From: Streptosporangiaceae bacterium
GTDB taxonomy: Bacteria > Actinomycetota > Actinomycetes > Streptosporangiales > Streptosporangiaceae
Length of the DNA stretch: 10,427 bases
Reading direction: 5' to 3'
Assembly: GCA_030038715.1 (NCBI GenBank)
Contig: JASHSO010000134.1
Span: forward strand, 1-10,427
Shown here: positions 1-5,700 of the stretch, one piece after another
Numbering within the stretch: the first letter of the stretch is position 1
Layout: each line of letters begins with the position of its first letter
Position numbers and translations under genes: made by a program
Notes under the pieces: model-generated
What the model was told of the DNA's origin: nothing
What the model saw: the letters and a program-made list of their open reading frames with translations, nothing else
Databases searched by the model: none

Positions 1-291
1 GACCGATTCCCCCGATTTGACGTCGCGCTGCTGCCGACGAACGGATTGCAAATCCGGCCCCAGCTGAACAAGCAGGTCGTAATGAACGCCGAGGAGGCCG
101 CCGAGCTCACCTCGGTGCTGCGGCCATCCGTCACGGTGCCGCACCACTATGCCTTCACCGGCGGCTGGCTGGGTGACAAGCTCGTCACGAAGGGGGACCG
201 TGACCCTGTGCACTTCGTGTCGGCGGTCAGCAGGCTGGCTCCGGAGGCGCCGGTACGAGTGCTTCAGCCCGGGGAGCCGCTCAGCGTCTGA
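1..291 (+). CDS. MBL-fold metal-dependent hydrolase, C-terminal part (partial)
   Basis: The reading frame is open from the first base of the window to a TGA stop, so the gene begins upstream. The visible 96 residues start DRFPRFDVALLPTNG and contain MNAEEAAEL and VTVPHHYAFTGGW. A hydrophobic strand with an Asp, then a Met-x-x-x-x-Ala helix, then a Pro-His-(His/Tyr)-x-Phe turn matches the C-terminal end of UlaG-like metallo-beta-lactamase-fold hydrolases, where the His near the end is a metal ligand. The HxHxDH core would lie upstream and cannot be checked, so the substrate is unknown. An internal TTG at 46 is in frame but is not the true start, because coding similarity continues upstream of it. 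The gene ends 15 bp before the stop of the opposite-strand lyase gene. No hairpin is visible in that gap. Confidence 0.7.
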   Translation, partial: DRFPRFDVALLPTNGLQIRPQLNKQVVMNAEEAAELTSVLRPSVTVPHHYAFTGGWLGDKLVTKGDRDPVHFVSAVSRLAPEAPVRVLQPGEPLSV

Positions 292-306
292 CTTCAGGTC
301 GTACTG

Positions 307-1278
307 CTAGCCGAGTGCCTGGTCTGGCCCAGGCGGCTCGAACCGCTCCGTCCTGGCCAGGCCCGCGGCGCGGCCTCTGGCGGCGGTGACCAGTGCCAGC
401 TTGCGCGAAGCCTCGTCGATCATCTCGCCGTTCAGCATCGCGGCGCCCCGGCGCTGCACCTTCGTGTAGTACTCATAGGCATCCAGGATCAGCTCGGCCC
501 GCTCGTACTCCTCCTGGGCCGGCGAGAACTCGGCATTGACGGCATCGACCTGGCCCGGGTGCACAACCCACTTGCCGTCATAGCCAATCGCGGCGGCGCT
601 CGCCGCGCTGACCCTCAGGCCGTCAAGGTCACCGATCGACGCGAACGGGCCATCGATAGCCTGCAGGCCGTTCGCCCTAGCCGCGGTCAGAATGCGCAGA
701 TGCGCGTAGTGAAAGGCGTCGCCCCCGACGTAGCCGGAAGGCTGGGCGCCGACCGTCAGCGATCGCATGCCCAAGCTGGCCATGAAATCCGCCGGGCCGA
801 AGACCAACGCCTCGAGCCGGGGCGACGCCGCGGCGATTGCCTCGACCGCCGCCAGGCCGGCCGCGTCCTCGATCTGGGCCTCGATCGCGATCTTTCCCTG
901 CTCCAGTCCGGTTGCCTGCTCGATCTGGCCGAGCAGCAGGTCAAGCCAGCCCACATCCAGCGGCCCGCAGACCTTGGGCAGCACGATGGCGTCTAGCCAT
1001 TGGCCGGCCAACTCGACGACGTCGACCACGTCCCGGTACGCCCAGCCCGTGGTCGCGCCGTTGATGCGGATCGCCCGGGTCTTCGCGCCCCAGCCGCCCT
1101 CGCGCAGCGCCTGCGCCACGGCTGCCCGGCTGTCCGCCTTCTGCGCCCGGGCCACGGCGTCCTCAAGGTCCAGGAACACCTCGTCAACGGCGAGCTGGCG
1201 TGCCTTAGCCAAGAACCTCGGGTTGCTGCCGGGCACCGCCAGCGTCGTGCGCCTGGCTCGATGTGCGCGCGCCGTCAC
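307..1278 (-). CDS. HpcH/HpaI aldolase / citrate lyase beta-like CoA-ester lyase
   Basis: A 323-residue protein of the HpcH/HpaI (CitE-like, malyl-CoA lyase-like) TIM-barrel superfamily. These proteins cleave or hydrolyse C-C or thioester bonds of acyl-CoA substrates with Mg2+. Visible motifs in order: VPGSNPRFLAKA (15-26), LDLEDAV (36-42), RINGATTGW with the substrate-carboxylate Arg at 71, LPKV (100-103), QIEDAAGL with Glu137, and FGPADFMASLG with Asp164. The 27-residue spacing between Glu137 and Asp164 matches the metal-ligand pair of malyl-CoA lyases. GYDGKWVVHPGQV (232-244) is the usual C-terminal signature. I chose the GTG at 1278 because similarity begins just after it. The frame stays open to 1722, but the part beyond 1352 runs antisense to mrp. 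The start is divergent from mrp with 73 bp between them. The ribosome binding site is weak. The exact substrate is not predictable. Confidence 0.85.
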   Translation of the reverse strand: MTARAHRARRTTLAVPGSNPRFLAKARQLAVDEVFLDLEDAVARAQKADSRAAVAQALREGGWGAKTRAIRINGATTGWAYRDVVDVVELAGQWLDAIVLPKVCGPLDVGWLDLLLGQIEQATGLEQGKIAIEAQIEDAAGLAAVEAIAAASPRLEALVFGPADFMASLGMRSLTVGAQPSGYVGGDAFHYAHLRILTAARANGLQAIDGPFASIGDLDGLRVSAASAAAIGYDGKWVVHPGQVDAVNAEFSPAQEEYERAELILDAYEYYTKVQRRGAAMLNGEMIDEASRKLALVTAARGRAAGLARTERFEPPGPDQALG

Positions 1279-1351
1279 GCCGCCCGAGCATACGCGGGGC
1301 CGCGCGGCTGCGCGTGGATAGACCGGAACAAGGTCGCCGTACCATGGGAGC

Positions 1352-2515
1352 ATGTCCGCTGACTCGCCGCCGACAGCTACCGCCACCGCGCCGCCGACCG
1401 ACGAGCAGGTCAGGCAGGCGCTCGGCACGGTCAATGATCCAGAGATCCACCGGCCCATCACCGACCTGGGCATGGTAAAGAACATCCAGGTGAGAGCCGA
1501 CGGCGTGGTCCGGATCGATGTCTGGCTGACAGTAGCCGGATGCCCGCTGCGAGAGACCATCACCCGCGAGGTGACCGAAGCGGTCGGCAGACTGGCCGGC
1601 GTTACCCGGGTATCTGTCGAGCTCGACGTGATGAGCGACGAGCAGCGTCGCGAACTGCAGGGGAGACTGCGCGGCGGCCAAGCGGAACGGGAAATACCGT
1701 TCGCCAAGCCTGGCTCGCTCACGAAGGTCTACGCAATCGCGAGTGGGAAGGGTGGCGTCGGCAAGTCGTCGGTCACCGTGAATCTCGCTGCCGCGCTGGC
1801 CCAGCTCGGCCAGAAGGTCGGCCTGCTGGACGCGGACATCTACGGGCACTCGGTGCCCCGCATGCTCGGCGTCACCGACCGGCCTACGCAGGTCGAGCAG
1901 ATGATCATGCCGCCATCCGCACACGGCGTACGCGCGATCTCCAGCGGAATGCTGAAGAAGGGAAACGAGCCGCTGCCGCTGCGCGGCCCGATTCTGCACC
2001 GGCTGCTCCAGCAGTTCCTGGCCGACGTCTTCTGGGGCGACCTCGACGTCCTCCTCATGGACCTGCCGCCCGGGACCGGAGACGTGGCTATCTCCGCTGC
2101 ACACCTGGTGCCGGGCAGCGAGCTGGTCGTGGTCACGACGCCGCAGTCGGCGTCGGCCGAGGTGGCCGAGCGGGCCGGCTCCCTGGCCAGTCAGCTGCAC
2201 CAGCGCGTCGTCGGCGTGATCGAGAACATGTCGTACCTGCCCTGCCCGCACTGCGGTGAGCGGGTGGAGGTATTCGGCTACGGCGGCGGACAGGCGGTCG
2301 CCGACACGCTGACCAGGCTGACGGGCGCACGAGTCCCGCTCCTTGGCGAGATCCCTATCGACCCAAGGCTGCGCGAGGCCGGCGACGCCGGGGTTCCGCT
2401 CGTGCTGTCCGACCCCGAGACTCCGGCGGCGCAGCGACTGCGCAAGATCGCCGAGGAACTCTCCGGCAGGTCGCGGAGCCTGGCCGGCCGCCAGCTCGGC
2501 CTCAGTCCGGTCTGA
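1352..2515 (+). CDS. mrp: Mrp/ApbC-family iron-sulfur cluster carrier ATPase
   Basis: A 387-residue cytoplasmic P-loop ATPase of the Mrp/NBP35 family, which binds a bridging [4Fe-4S] cluster and passes it to apo-proteins. The N-terminal part (about 15-95) is a MIP18/DUF59 domain with DPEIHRPITDLGMV. The deviant Walker A SGKGGVGKSS covers 131-140, with Lys133 and Lys138. Next come GLLDADIYGHSVPRMLG, and the LLMDLPPGTGDV segment that is diagnostic of Mrp. CPHC gives the cluster-binding pair Cys298 and Cys301. The tail ends in VPLLGEIPIDPRLREAGDAG, again typical. Length is normal for actinobacterial Mrp. ATG 1352 is the first start that includes the whole DUF59 domain; GGGAG lies just before it but too close to be an ideal ribosome binding site. 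The gene is convergent with tatB, as in the mycobacterial sigE-tatB-mrp neighbourhood. Confidence 0.95.
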   Translation: MSADSPPTATATAPPTDEQVRQALGTVNDPEIHRPITDLGMVKNIQVRADGVVRIDVWLTVAGCPLRETITREVTEAVGRLAGVTRVSVELDVMSDEQRRELQGRLRGGQAEREIPFAKPGSLTKVYAIASGKGGVGKSSVTVNLAAALAQLGQKVGLLDADIYGHSVPRMLGVTDRPTQVEQMIMPPSAHGVRAISSGMLKKGNEPLPLRGPILHRLLQQFLADVFWGDLDVLLMDLPPGTGDVAISAAHLVPGSELVVVTTPQSASAEVAERAGSLASQLHQRVVGVIENMSYLPCPHCGERVEVFGYGGGQAVADTLTRLTGARVPLLGEIPIDPRLREAGDAGVPLVLSDPETPAAQRLRKIAEELSGRSRSLAGRQLGLSPV

Positions 2516-2531
2516 GCCCACGGCGCACCAA

Positions 2532-2547
2532 CGGCGGCTCAGCGCCG
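2532..2547. terminator. weak hairpin between convergent mrp and tatB
   Basis: CGGCG (2532-2536) pairs with CGCCG (2543-2547) around a 6-nt loop, 17 nt after the mrp stop. A second pairing, GCAGGC (2547-2552) with GCCTGC (2571-2576), is possible with a long loop. There is no T-tract on either strand. It is the only candidate in the 71-bp gap, which needs termination from both sides. Confidence 0.3.
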
Positions 2548-2586
2548 CAGGCCGTACCTAGTTGACAGCAGCCTGCCGGACTTTAC

Positions 2587-2961
2587 CTAGGTGGCCTCGC
2601 TGTCGTAGGGCGGGGTCTCGCCTGGAGCAAGCCGTACCATCGGCGCCTGCGAGGCCGTCTGAGCCGGGCCAGCGCCCTTGTCGCCGTCGGAGATGCCACC
2701 GGGCAGGGTGCCGTCGCCAGTCAGCTCGCTTATCAGGTGCTTGCGCACGAAATAGCGCGGGTTGAGGTCGGCCAGGTCAAAGTCGCTGAACTCTGGCCCC
2801 AGGCTGTCCTGCAGGTCAGCCTTGGCGCCCTCGGCGATCCTGCGCAGCTCACGCAACGTTCTCCCGGCCTGGGCGGCCAGGGCAGGCAGCCGCTCCGGCC
2901 CGAAGATCACCAGCGCGACCACGGCCAGAATCGCGAGCTTGAAGAACGACAGATCGAACAA
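2587..2961 (-). CDS. tatB: Sec-independent protein translocase subunit TatB
   Basis: A 124-residue TatB, the receptor partner of TatC in the twin-arginine translocase of the cytoplasmic membrane. Residues 5-20 form the single N-terminal membrane helix. It is followed by the FGPERLP hinge (20-26) and an amphipathic helix rich in Arg, Glu and Ala (27-50). LGPEFSDFDLADLNPRYFVRK (54-74) is the segment that marks actinobacterial TatB rather than TatA. The tail is Gly/Pro-rich and probably disordered. The start is a TTG at 2961, chosen because AGGAG lies 7 nt upstream and the protein then begins MFDL like its relatives. Position 8, usually Glu in TatB, is Lys here. The gene lies 150 bp downstream of the rseB-like gene and ends tail to tail with mrp. 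Confidence 0.92.
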   Translation of the reverse strand: MFDLSFFKLAILAVVALVIFGPERLPALAAQAGRTLRELRRIAEGAKADLQDSLGPEFSDFDLADLNPRYFVRKHLISELTGDGTLPGGISDGDKGAGPAQTASQAPMVRLAPGETPPYDSEAT

Positions 2962-2968
2962 CAGCAGG

Positions 2969-2973
2969 CTCCT
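2969..2973 (-). promoter_or_regulatory. ribosome binding site of tatB (decides a TTG start)
   Basis: AGGAG on the minus strand is separated by 7 nt from the TTG at 2961-2959. No in-frame ATG or GTG lies nearby, so this site supports TTG initiation. Confidence 0.7.
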
Positions 2974-3049
2974 GCGGCTAGGACTGGCTCAGTGACCAGC
3001 CGTAACCAGACTAGCCTGACTGGCGCACTCCCTGAAGCCAGCCAGCCTG

Positions 3050-3061
3050 ACCGCCGGCGGT
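3050..3061. repeat. 12-bp perfect palindrome ACCGCCGGCGGT upstream of tatB
   Basis: ACCGCCGGCGGT is its own reverse complement. It sits in the 150-bp gap between the rseB-like stop and tatB, about 90 bp before the tatB start. It may be an operator or simply a G/C-rich chance palindrome. No clear promoter could be placed next to it. Confidence 0.3.
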
Positions 3062-3080
3062 GGACACACACCGCGTGCCG

Positions 3081-3100
3081 TGCGGCCGGCCGGCGCCGCA
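3081..3100 (-). terminator. hairpin between rseB-like gene and tatB
   Basis: TGCGGC (3081-3086) pairs with GCCGCA (3095-3100) around an 8-nt loop that is itself G/C-rich. On the minus strand the hairpin begins 11 nt after the TGA stop of the rseB-like gene. It has no T-tract. It may terminate the sigE operon or lower read-through into tatB. Confidence 0.35.
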
Positions 3101-3111
3101 GCAGCCGGCTC

Positions 3112-4230
3112 TCAGCGGAACGGGTTCGCCAGGTGGGCGAGCCGACGGAAACCTCTGCCCAGCCTGGCCCAGAAGCTCGGCTCAGCGTCGGAGGCAATGG
3201 TCGCGACGGCCCGATCGACGGTCGCAACGGGCGCGTCGGCAATCACCGTGTACACAAACCCGCCCATTGACCACGTGACTGTCCGGTCGTCCGGATCGCT
3301 CGAGTACCCGCCGTGGCCCGCTATCGCGATCCTGCGCCAGCCCTTGAGCACCTTGGGCAGGCTGCCGCGCTGGACGAACAGTGAGACAACCGACAGCCCG
3401 TCGGAGTACGACAAGTCGACAATCTTGCCGCTCGAGTTGGATGTCTCACTGGCCGCGTACAGTCGCAGCCCTCCGGTTAGCTTCCCCGGCAACGGCCATC
3501 CCCGGCGTTGCAGCGCAGCTAGATCACTGCCGTCGAGCTGGCGCGTCCACGGCCGCACCTTGACTGCGGGCATGGCAGCGACGGCTGCCGCACCAAGCTT
3601 CAAGTCCATCAGCGTGATGTCGCTCACCAGCCGGGAACTGCTGTCGAAGATCTGGCGACGCAACGGCAGCTTGGTCCGGCTGTCAAGCCAATAGCGAGCA
3701 GCAAGCCTGCCGTCTGGTCTGATGACTTCGACGACCTCGGCGGGTCGTCCGGCCGCGGTCCCGGTCCCGGCGTATTCGATCTGGTAGTTGGCGAGAAGCA
3801 GCGCCAGCTGCACCGGGGATAGCGTCATCGTAACCACTGGATCCGCCGAGGATTGGTCGCTCGCGCCGGAGGATTGCCCGGGCTGATCAACAGCTTGGCC
3901 CACGATCCCGCTGCCTGGCCGGTGCCAGACATCGATCACGGATGCTGTAGTTCCAGCAGGGCCCCACCAGTCCGAGACCTGGATGCCGCTATAGGCCATG
4001 TCGGTCGCAGCCCGCACGGCCAGGCTCATCAGATGCCGGGCCGTCGGTGCCGACGAAGGCTGGCGGGGACCGGTCATGGGCTGCGGACGAACCGAGGCCG
4101 GCCTGAGCAAACTCGTCACAAGCGGACCCGCCGGGCTTTCGCGCAGCGCAAGCGCAACAGCGCAGGCGCCGAGCACGATTACGGAGACGGCCGCGTACGC
4201 GACTCGCCGGCCTGGAAACTTCCCACTCAC
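3112..4230 (-). CDS. MucB/RseB N-terminal-domain-like membrane-anchored sigma-E regulatory protein
   Basis: A 372-residue protein. A basic start (GKFPGRR) leads into a membrane segment at about 10-29, so the rest should be extracytoplasmic. Residues 130-215 contain LALLLANYQIEYAGTGTAAGR, RPDGRLAARYWLD, TKLPLRRQIFD and VSDITLMDLKLG. This is the pattern of the LolA-like N-terminal domain of MucB/RseB: a beta-sandwich with RYWLD, a T-x-L-P-L-R strand and D/F-x-x-L. A second part (250-345) has GLRLYAAS, GWRRIAIAGHGG and FVYTVIADAP, typical of the RseB C-terminal half. In proteobacteria RseB binds the periplasmic part of RseA and senses envelope stress. The GTG start at 4230 is 2 nt after the TAG of the anti-sigma gene, so translation is probably coupled. 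LGAC at 20-23 resembles a lipobox. The family call rests on remembered pattern; the RseB role is inferred from context. Confidence 0.75.
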   Translation of the reverse strand: MSGKFPGRRVAYAAVSVIVLGACAVALALRESPAGPLVTSLLRPASVRPQPMTGPRQPSSAPTARHLMSLAVRAATDMAYSGIQVSDWWGPAGTTASVIDVWHRPGSGIVGQAVDQPGQSSGASDQSSADPVVTMTLSPVQLALLLANYQIEYAGTGTAAGRPAEVVEVIRPDGRLAARYWLDSRTKLPLRRQIFDSSSRLVSDITLMDLKLGAAAVAAMPAVKVRPWTRQLDGSDLAALQRRGWPLPGKLTGGLRLYAASETSNSSGKIVDLSYSDGLSVVSLFVQRGSLPKVLKGWRRIAIAGHGGYSSDPDDRTVTWSMGGFVYTVIADAPVATVDRAVATIASDAEPSFWARLGRGFRRLAHLANPFR

Positions 4231-4232
4231 GG

Positions 4233-4751
4233 CTACCGGGACGATGGACTCTGGTCGCTGCCAGGCTGCGGCTGGGTGGCCGGCACCCAGCCGTTCATGA
4301 TGTCGTGCTGCACCATGTAGACGTCCACCGACGGTGTGACGGCGGGCTCGGGCGCCTGAGCCTGCGAATCACCGCCGGCGATGAATGCGGCGGTCCCGAG
4401 GCCCGCCAGCAGCACGGCGAACGTGCCGACTGCGACGTACCTGCCGACCCTGGGTTCCGGCCTGCCGATGCGACCAGGTGGCCAGGCGCCCGTGGCCGCG
4501 GGCCACGGCGTGCCGTCGGGGATCCTGGCACCGCTCCGCCCAGGTTCACGCAGGCCCATGAGCCGACGAGTGAGGTCCGCATCCGCCGCAGCCTCTCCCA
4601 GGGCGTTCATCCGGCGCTTCAGCGTGCGCAGGGCGGCTATCTCTTGCTGGCAGGATGCGCACTTCGAGACGTGCACGAGCACGCGTTCCCGCTCTCCAGC
4701 CGCAAGCTCCCCGTCAATCAAGGCTGACAGCCGATGACCAAGATGGGTCAT
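4233..4751 (-). CDS. rseA: ZAS-domain transmembrane anti-sigma factor (RseA-like)
   Basis: A 172-residue anti-sigma factor for the adjacent SigE. The N-terminal ZAS domain carries HVSKCASC, giving His27-x3-Cys31-x2-Cys34, with an upstream His (His3 or His6) as the likely fourth zinc ligand. [12 protein letters not shown] completes the sigma-binding helix. A Pro/Gly-rich linker (70-103) leads to one membrane helix at about 105-126 ([15 protein letters not shown]). A short extracytoplasmic tail of about 45 residues contains [13 protein letters not shown]. The ATG at 4751 overlaps the sigE stop as ATGA, the standard coupling for sigma/anti-sigma pairs. The extracytoplasmic tail is where an RseB-like partner or a site-1 protease would act. 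The symbol follows the M. tuberculosis gene downstream of sigE. Confidence 0.92.
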   Translation of the reverse strand: MTHLGHRLSALIDGELAAGERERVLVHVSKCASCQQEIAALRTLKRRMNALGEAAADADLTRRLMGLREPGRSGARIPDGTPWPAATGAWPPGRIGRPEPRVGRYVAVGTFAVLLAGLGTAAFIAGGDSQAQAPEPAVTPSVDVYMVQHDIMNGWVPATQPQPGSDQSPSSR

Positions 4752-5371
4752 GGCTGGCCGCCCTGCGTAACAGGTAGATCAATCTGCAGTCGCGGCTGCG
4801 GCACCGGAGTTCCGGCGTGCCGAGGCCTGCGGTGCTCAAGTGCCTGGCGCAACTGGGCGCGGCCCCGGTGGATCCGGCTCCGAACGGTGCCGAGCTTCAC
4901 CCCGAGCGTGTCGGCAATCTCCTCGTAGGACAGGCCTTCGATGTCGCAGAGGATCACGGCTGCCCGGTATTCCGGCGCCAGCGCATTGAGCGCCGCGTGA
5001 ATATCTCCGTCCAGATGACGGTCATCGAAAGCTTCGGCCGGGGTCGGTTCCGAGCCGCCGAGCCGGGACTCTGTCTCATCTGCCAGCCCCTCGAACCTGA
5101 TGCGCTGACGTCGGCGCGCCATGTCGAGGAACAGGTTCGTAGTGATGCGGTGCAGCCAGCCCTCGAAAGTGCCGGGGGTGTAGCTGTCCAGCGAACGGAA
5201 CACCCGCACGAAGACCTCCTGAGTGAGGTCCTCCGCATCGTGGGTGTTCCCGGTCAGCCGGTAGGCGAGTCGGTATACCCGGGCGGAGTGCTCCCGAACG
5301 ACCGCTTCCCAGCTCGGGGGCGTCCAGGCTGCAGCCTCGTCGGTATGCCCAGACGTCCCGGCCGGCTCCAC
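4748..5371 (-). CDS. sigE: ECF RNA polymerase sigma factor SigE
   Basis: A 207-residue ECF sigma factor (region 2 plus region 4 only). Region 2 spans about 21-90 with [27 protein letters not shown] and [19 protein letters not shown]. Region 4 spans about 123-177 with [37 protein letters not shown] as the -35-binding helix-turn-helix. An unusual 30-residue tail follows. I chose the GTG at 5371 because GGAAGGGG lies 5 nt upstream and the family N-terminus fits. The frame is open to a GTG at 5506 (252 residues), but those 45 extra residues are Cys/Arg-rich, use fewer G/C third positions, and have no strong ribosome binding site. The gene heads an operon with the anti-sigma and rseB-like genes. 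Its place between an O-methyltransferase and rseA/tatB matches M. tuberculosis sigE. Confidence 0.93.
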   Translation of the reverse strand: MEPAGTSGHTDEAAAWTPPSWEAVVREHSARVYRLAYRLTGNTHDAEDLTQEVFVRVFRSLDSYTPGTFEGWLHRITTNLFLDMARRRQRIRFEGLADETESRLGGSEPTPAEAFDDRHLDGDIHAALNALAPEYRAAVILCDIEGLSYEEIADTLGVKLGTVRSRIHRGRAQLRQALEHRRPRHAGTPVPQPRLQIDLPVTQGGQP

Positions 5372-5376
5372 GGCTG

Positions 5377-5384
5377 CCCCTTCC
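5377..5384 (-). promoter_or_regulatory. ribosome binding site deciding the sigE start
   Basis: GGAAGGGG on the minus strand lies 5 nt before the GTG at 5371. It is stronger than anything before the alternative GTG 5506 or ATG 5494 in the same frame, and so argues for the shorter protein. Confidence 0.55.
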
Positions 5385-5426
5385 ACTGCCCCAACACATC
5401 CAACGCGCCTGCCGCCCAAATGCTTC

Positions 5427-5440
5427 CGCGAACTCGCGAA
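5427..5440. repeat. tandem CGCGAA repeat in the sigE leader
   Basis: CGCGAA at 5427-5432 repeats at 5435-5440, separated by CT, an exact 8-bp period. Directly repeated half-sites with a short period are typical of response-regulator boxes. The site lies in the sigE leader, downstream of the ECF-type promoter. No binding protein can be named. Confidence 0.3.
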
Positions 5441-5569
5441 CGCCAAAGCCCTACGATGCCAGCACTTCCGGCGTGTATCGGGCACCGGCTGCATCTTCGC
5501 GGGCACCTAGACGTCTGGCAGCACACGCCCGGGTGCGCCCGCTGTCGCTGCGCGCGCCTTCATCTGGGG

Positions 5570-5600
5570 TCAACGAACAGCAATAGCGCCCCGGTTCCCC
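5570..5600 (-). promoter_or_regulatory. candidate SigE-dependent (autoregulatory) promoter of the sigE operon
   Basis: On the minus strand GGGAACC (5599-5593) is followed by CGTTGA (5575-5570). Measured as GGGAACCG, 16 nt, CGTT, this fits the ECF-type -35/-10 pattern reported for mycobacterial SigE and SigH promoters (GGGAAC ... about 16 ... CGTT). The start site would fall near 5563, about 190 nt before the preferred sigE GTG and upstream of the alternative start at 5506. It is the only GGGAAC/CGTT pair with correct spacing found in a non-coding part of the window. Confidence 0.65.
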
Positions 5601-5630
5601 ATGTGCGGCGCGATACCATCCCCGGCCAGC

Positions 5631-5644
5631 CCGGACATGTCCGG
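5631..5644. promoter_or_regulatory. 14-bp perfect palindrome CCGGACATGTCCGG, operator candidate
   Basis: CCGGACATGTCCGG is its own reverse complement. It lies in the divergent region, 57 bp before the methyltransferase start and upstream of the sigE promoter. CGGACA inside it (5632-5637) followed 19 nt later by TAGGCT (5657-5662) would make a poor plus-strand promoter, in which case the palindrome covers the -35. The promoter reading is weak; the palindrome itself is certain. Confidence 0.4.
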
Positions 5645-5674
5645 CGGCTCGTGCATTAGGCTGCGGCGCAAGGG

Positions 5675-5698
5675 ATGTTTGCCCCGCCCGGGAGGTAG
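5675..5698 (+). other. seven-codon reading frame overlapping the methyltransferase RBS
   Basis: ATG at 5675 opens a frame of seven codons (MFAPPGR) that stops with TAG at 5696-5698, 2 nt before the proposed ATT start of the methyltransferase. It contains the GGGAGG ribosome binding site of that gene. AAGGG lies immediately before the ATG, too close for efficient use. It may be an accidental frame or a leader that couples translation to the next start. Confidence 0.3.
5690..5695 (+). promoter_or_regulatory. ribosome binding site supporting an ATT start
   Basis: GGGAGG is the best Shine-Dalgarno match in this stretch, and it lies 5 nt before ATT at 5701. No in-frame ATG, GTG or TTG exists between the site and GTG 5791, 96 nt away. 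Confidence 0.6.
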
Positions 5699-5700
5699 CC

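Larger units (their letters stand above)
5372..5700. other. divergent control region between sigE and the methyltransferase
   Basis: This 329-bp stretch has no gene that I believe. It holds the ECF-type sigE promoter (5570-5600, minus strand), a long transcribed sigE leader of about 190 nt, a tandem CGCGAA repeat (5427-5440), a 14-bp palindrome (5631-5644), and a short reading frame plus ribosome binding site just before the methyltransferase (5675-5698). The minus-strand frame from 5506 to 5371 is open and in frame with sigE and could encode an N-terminal extension. Confidence 0.6.

Noticed and set aside
1279..1351. divergent promoters between the lyase and mrp
   Set aside because: Transcription must start near here, but no hexamer pair with acceptable spacing was convincing on either strand.
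1279..1722. N-terminal extension of the lyase gene into mrp
   Set aside because: The extra 148 residues are antisense to mrp and show no family similarity; GTG 1278 fits the protein family.
1205..2521. 438-residue open frame on the minus strand covering mrp
   Set aside because: It lies antisense to the clear Mrp protein, has no recognisable motifs and is rich in Arg/Gly/Ala as expected for a shadow of high-GC coding DNA.
4817..5659. 280-residue plus-strand open frame opposite sigE
   Set aside because: It is antisense to the sigma factor, with no motifs and no ribosome binding site.
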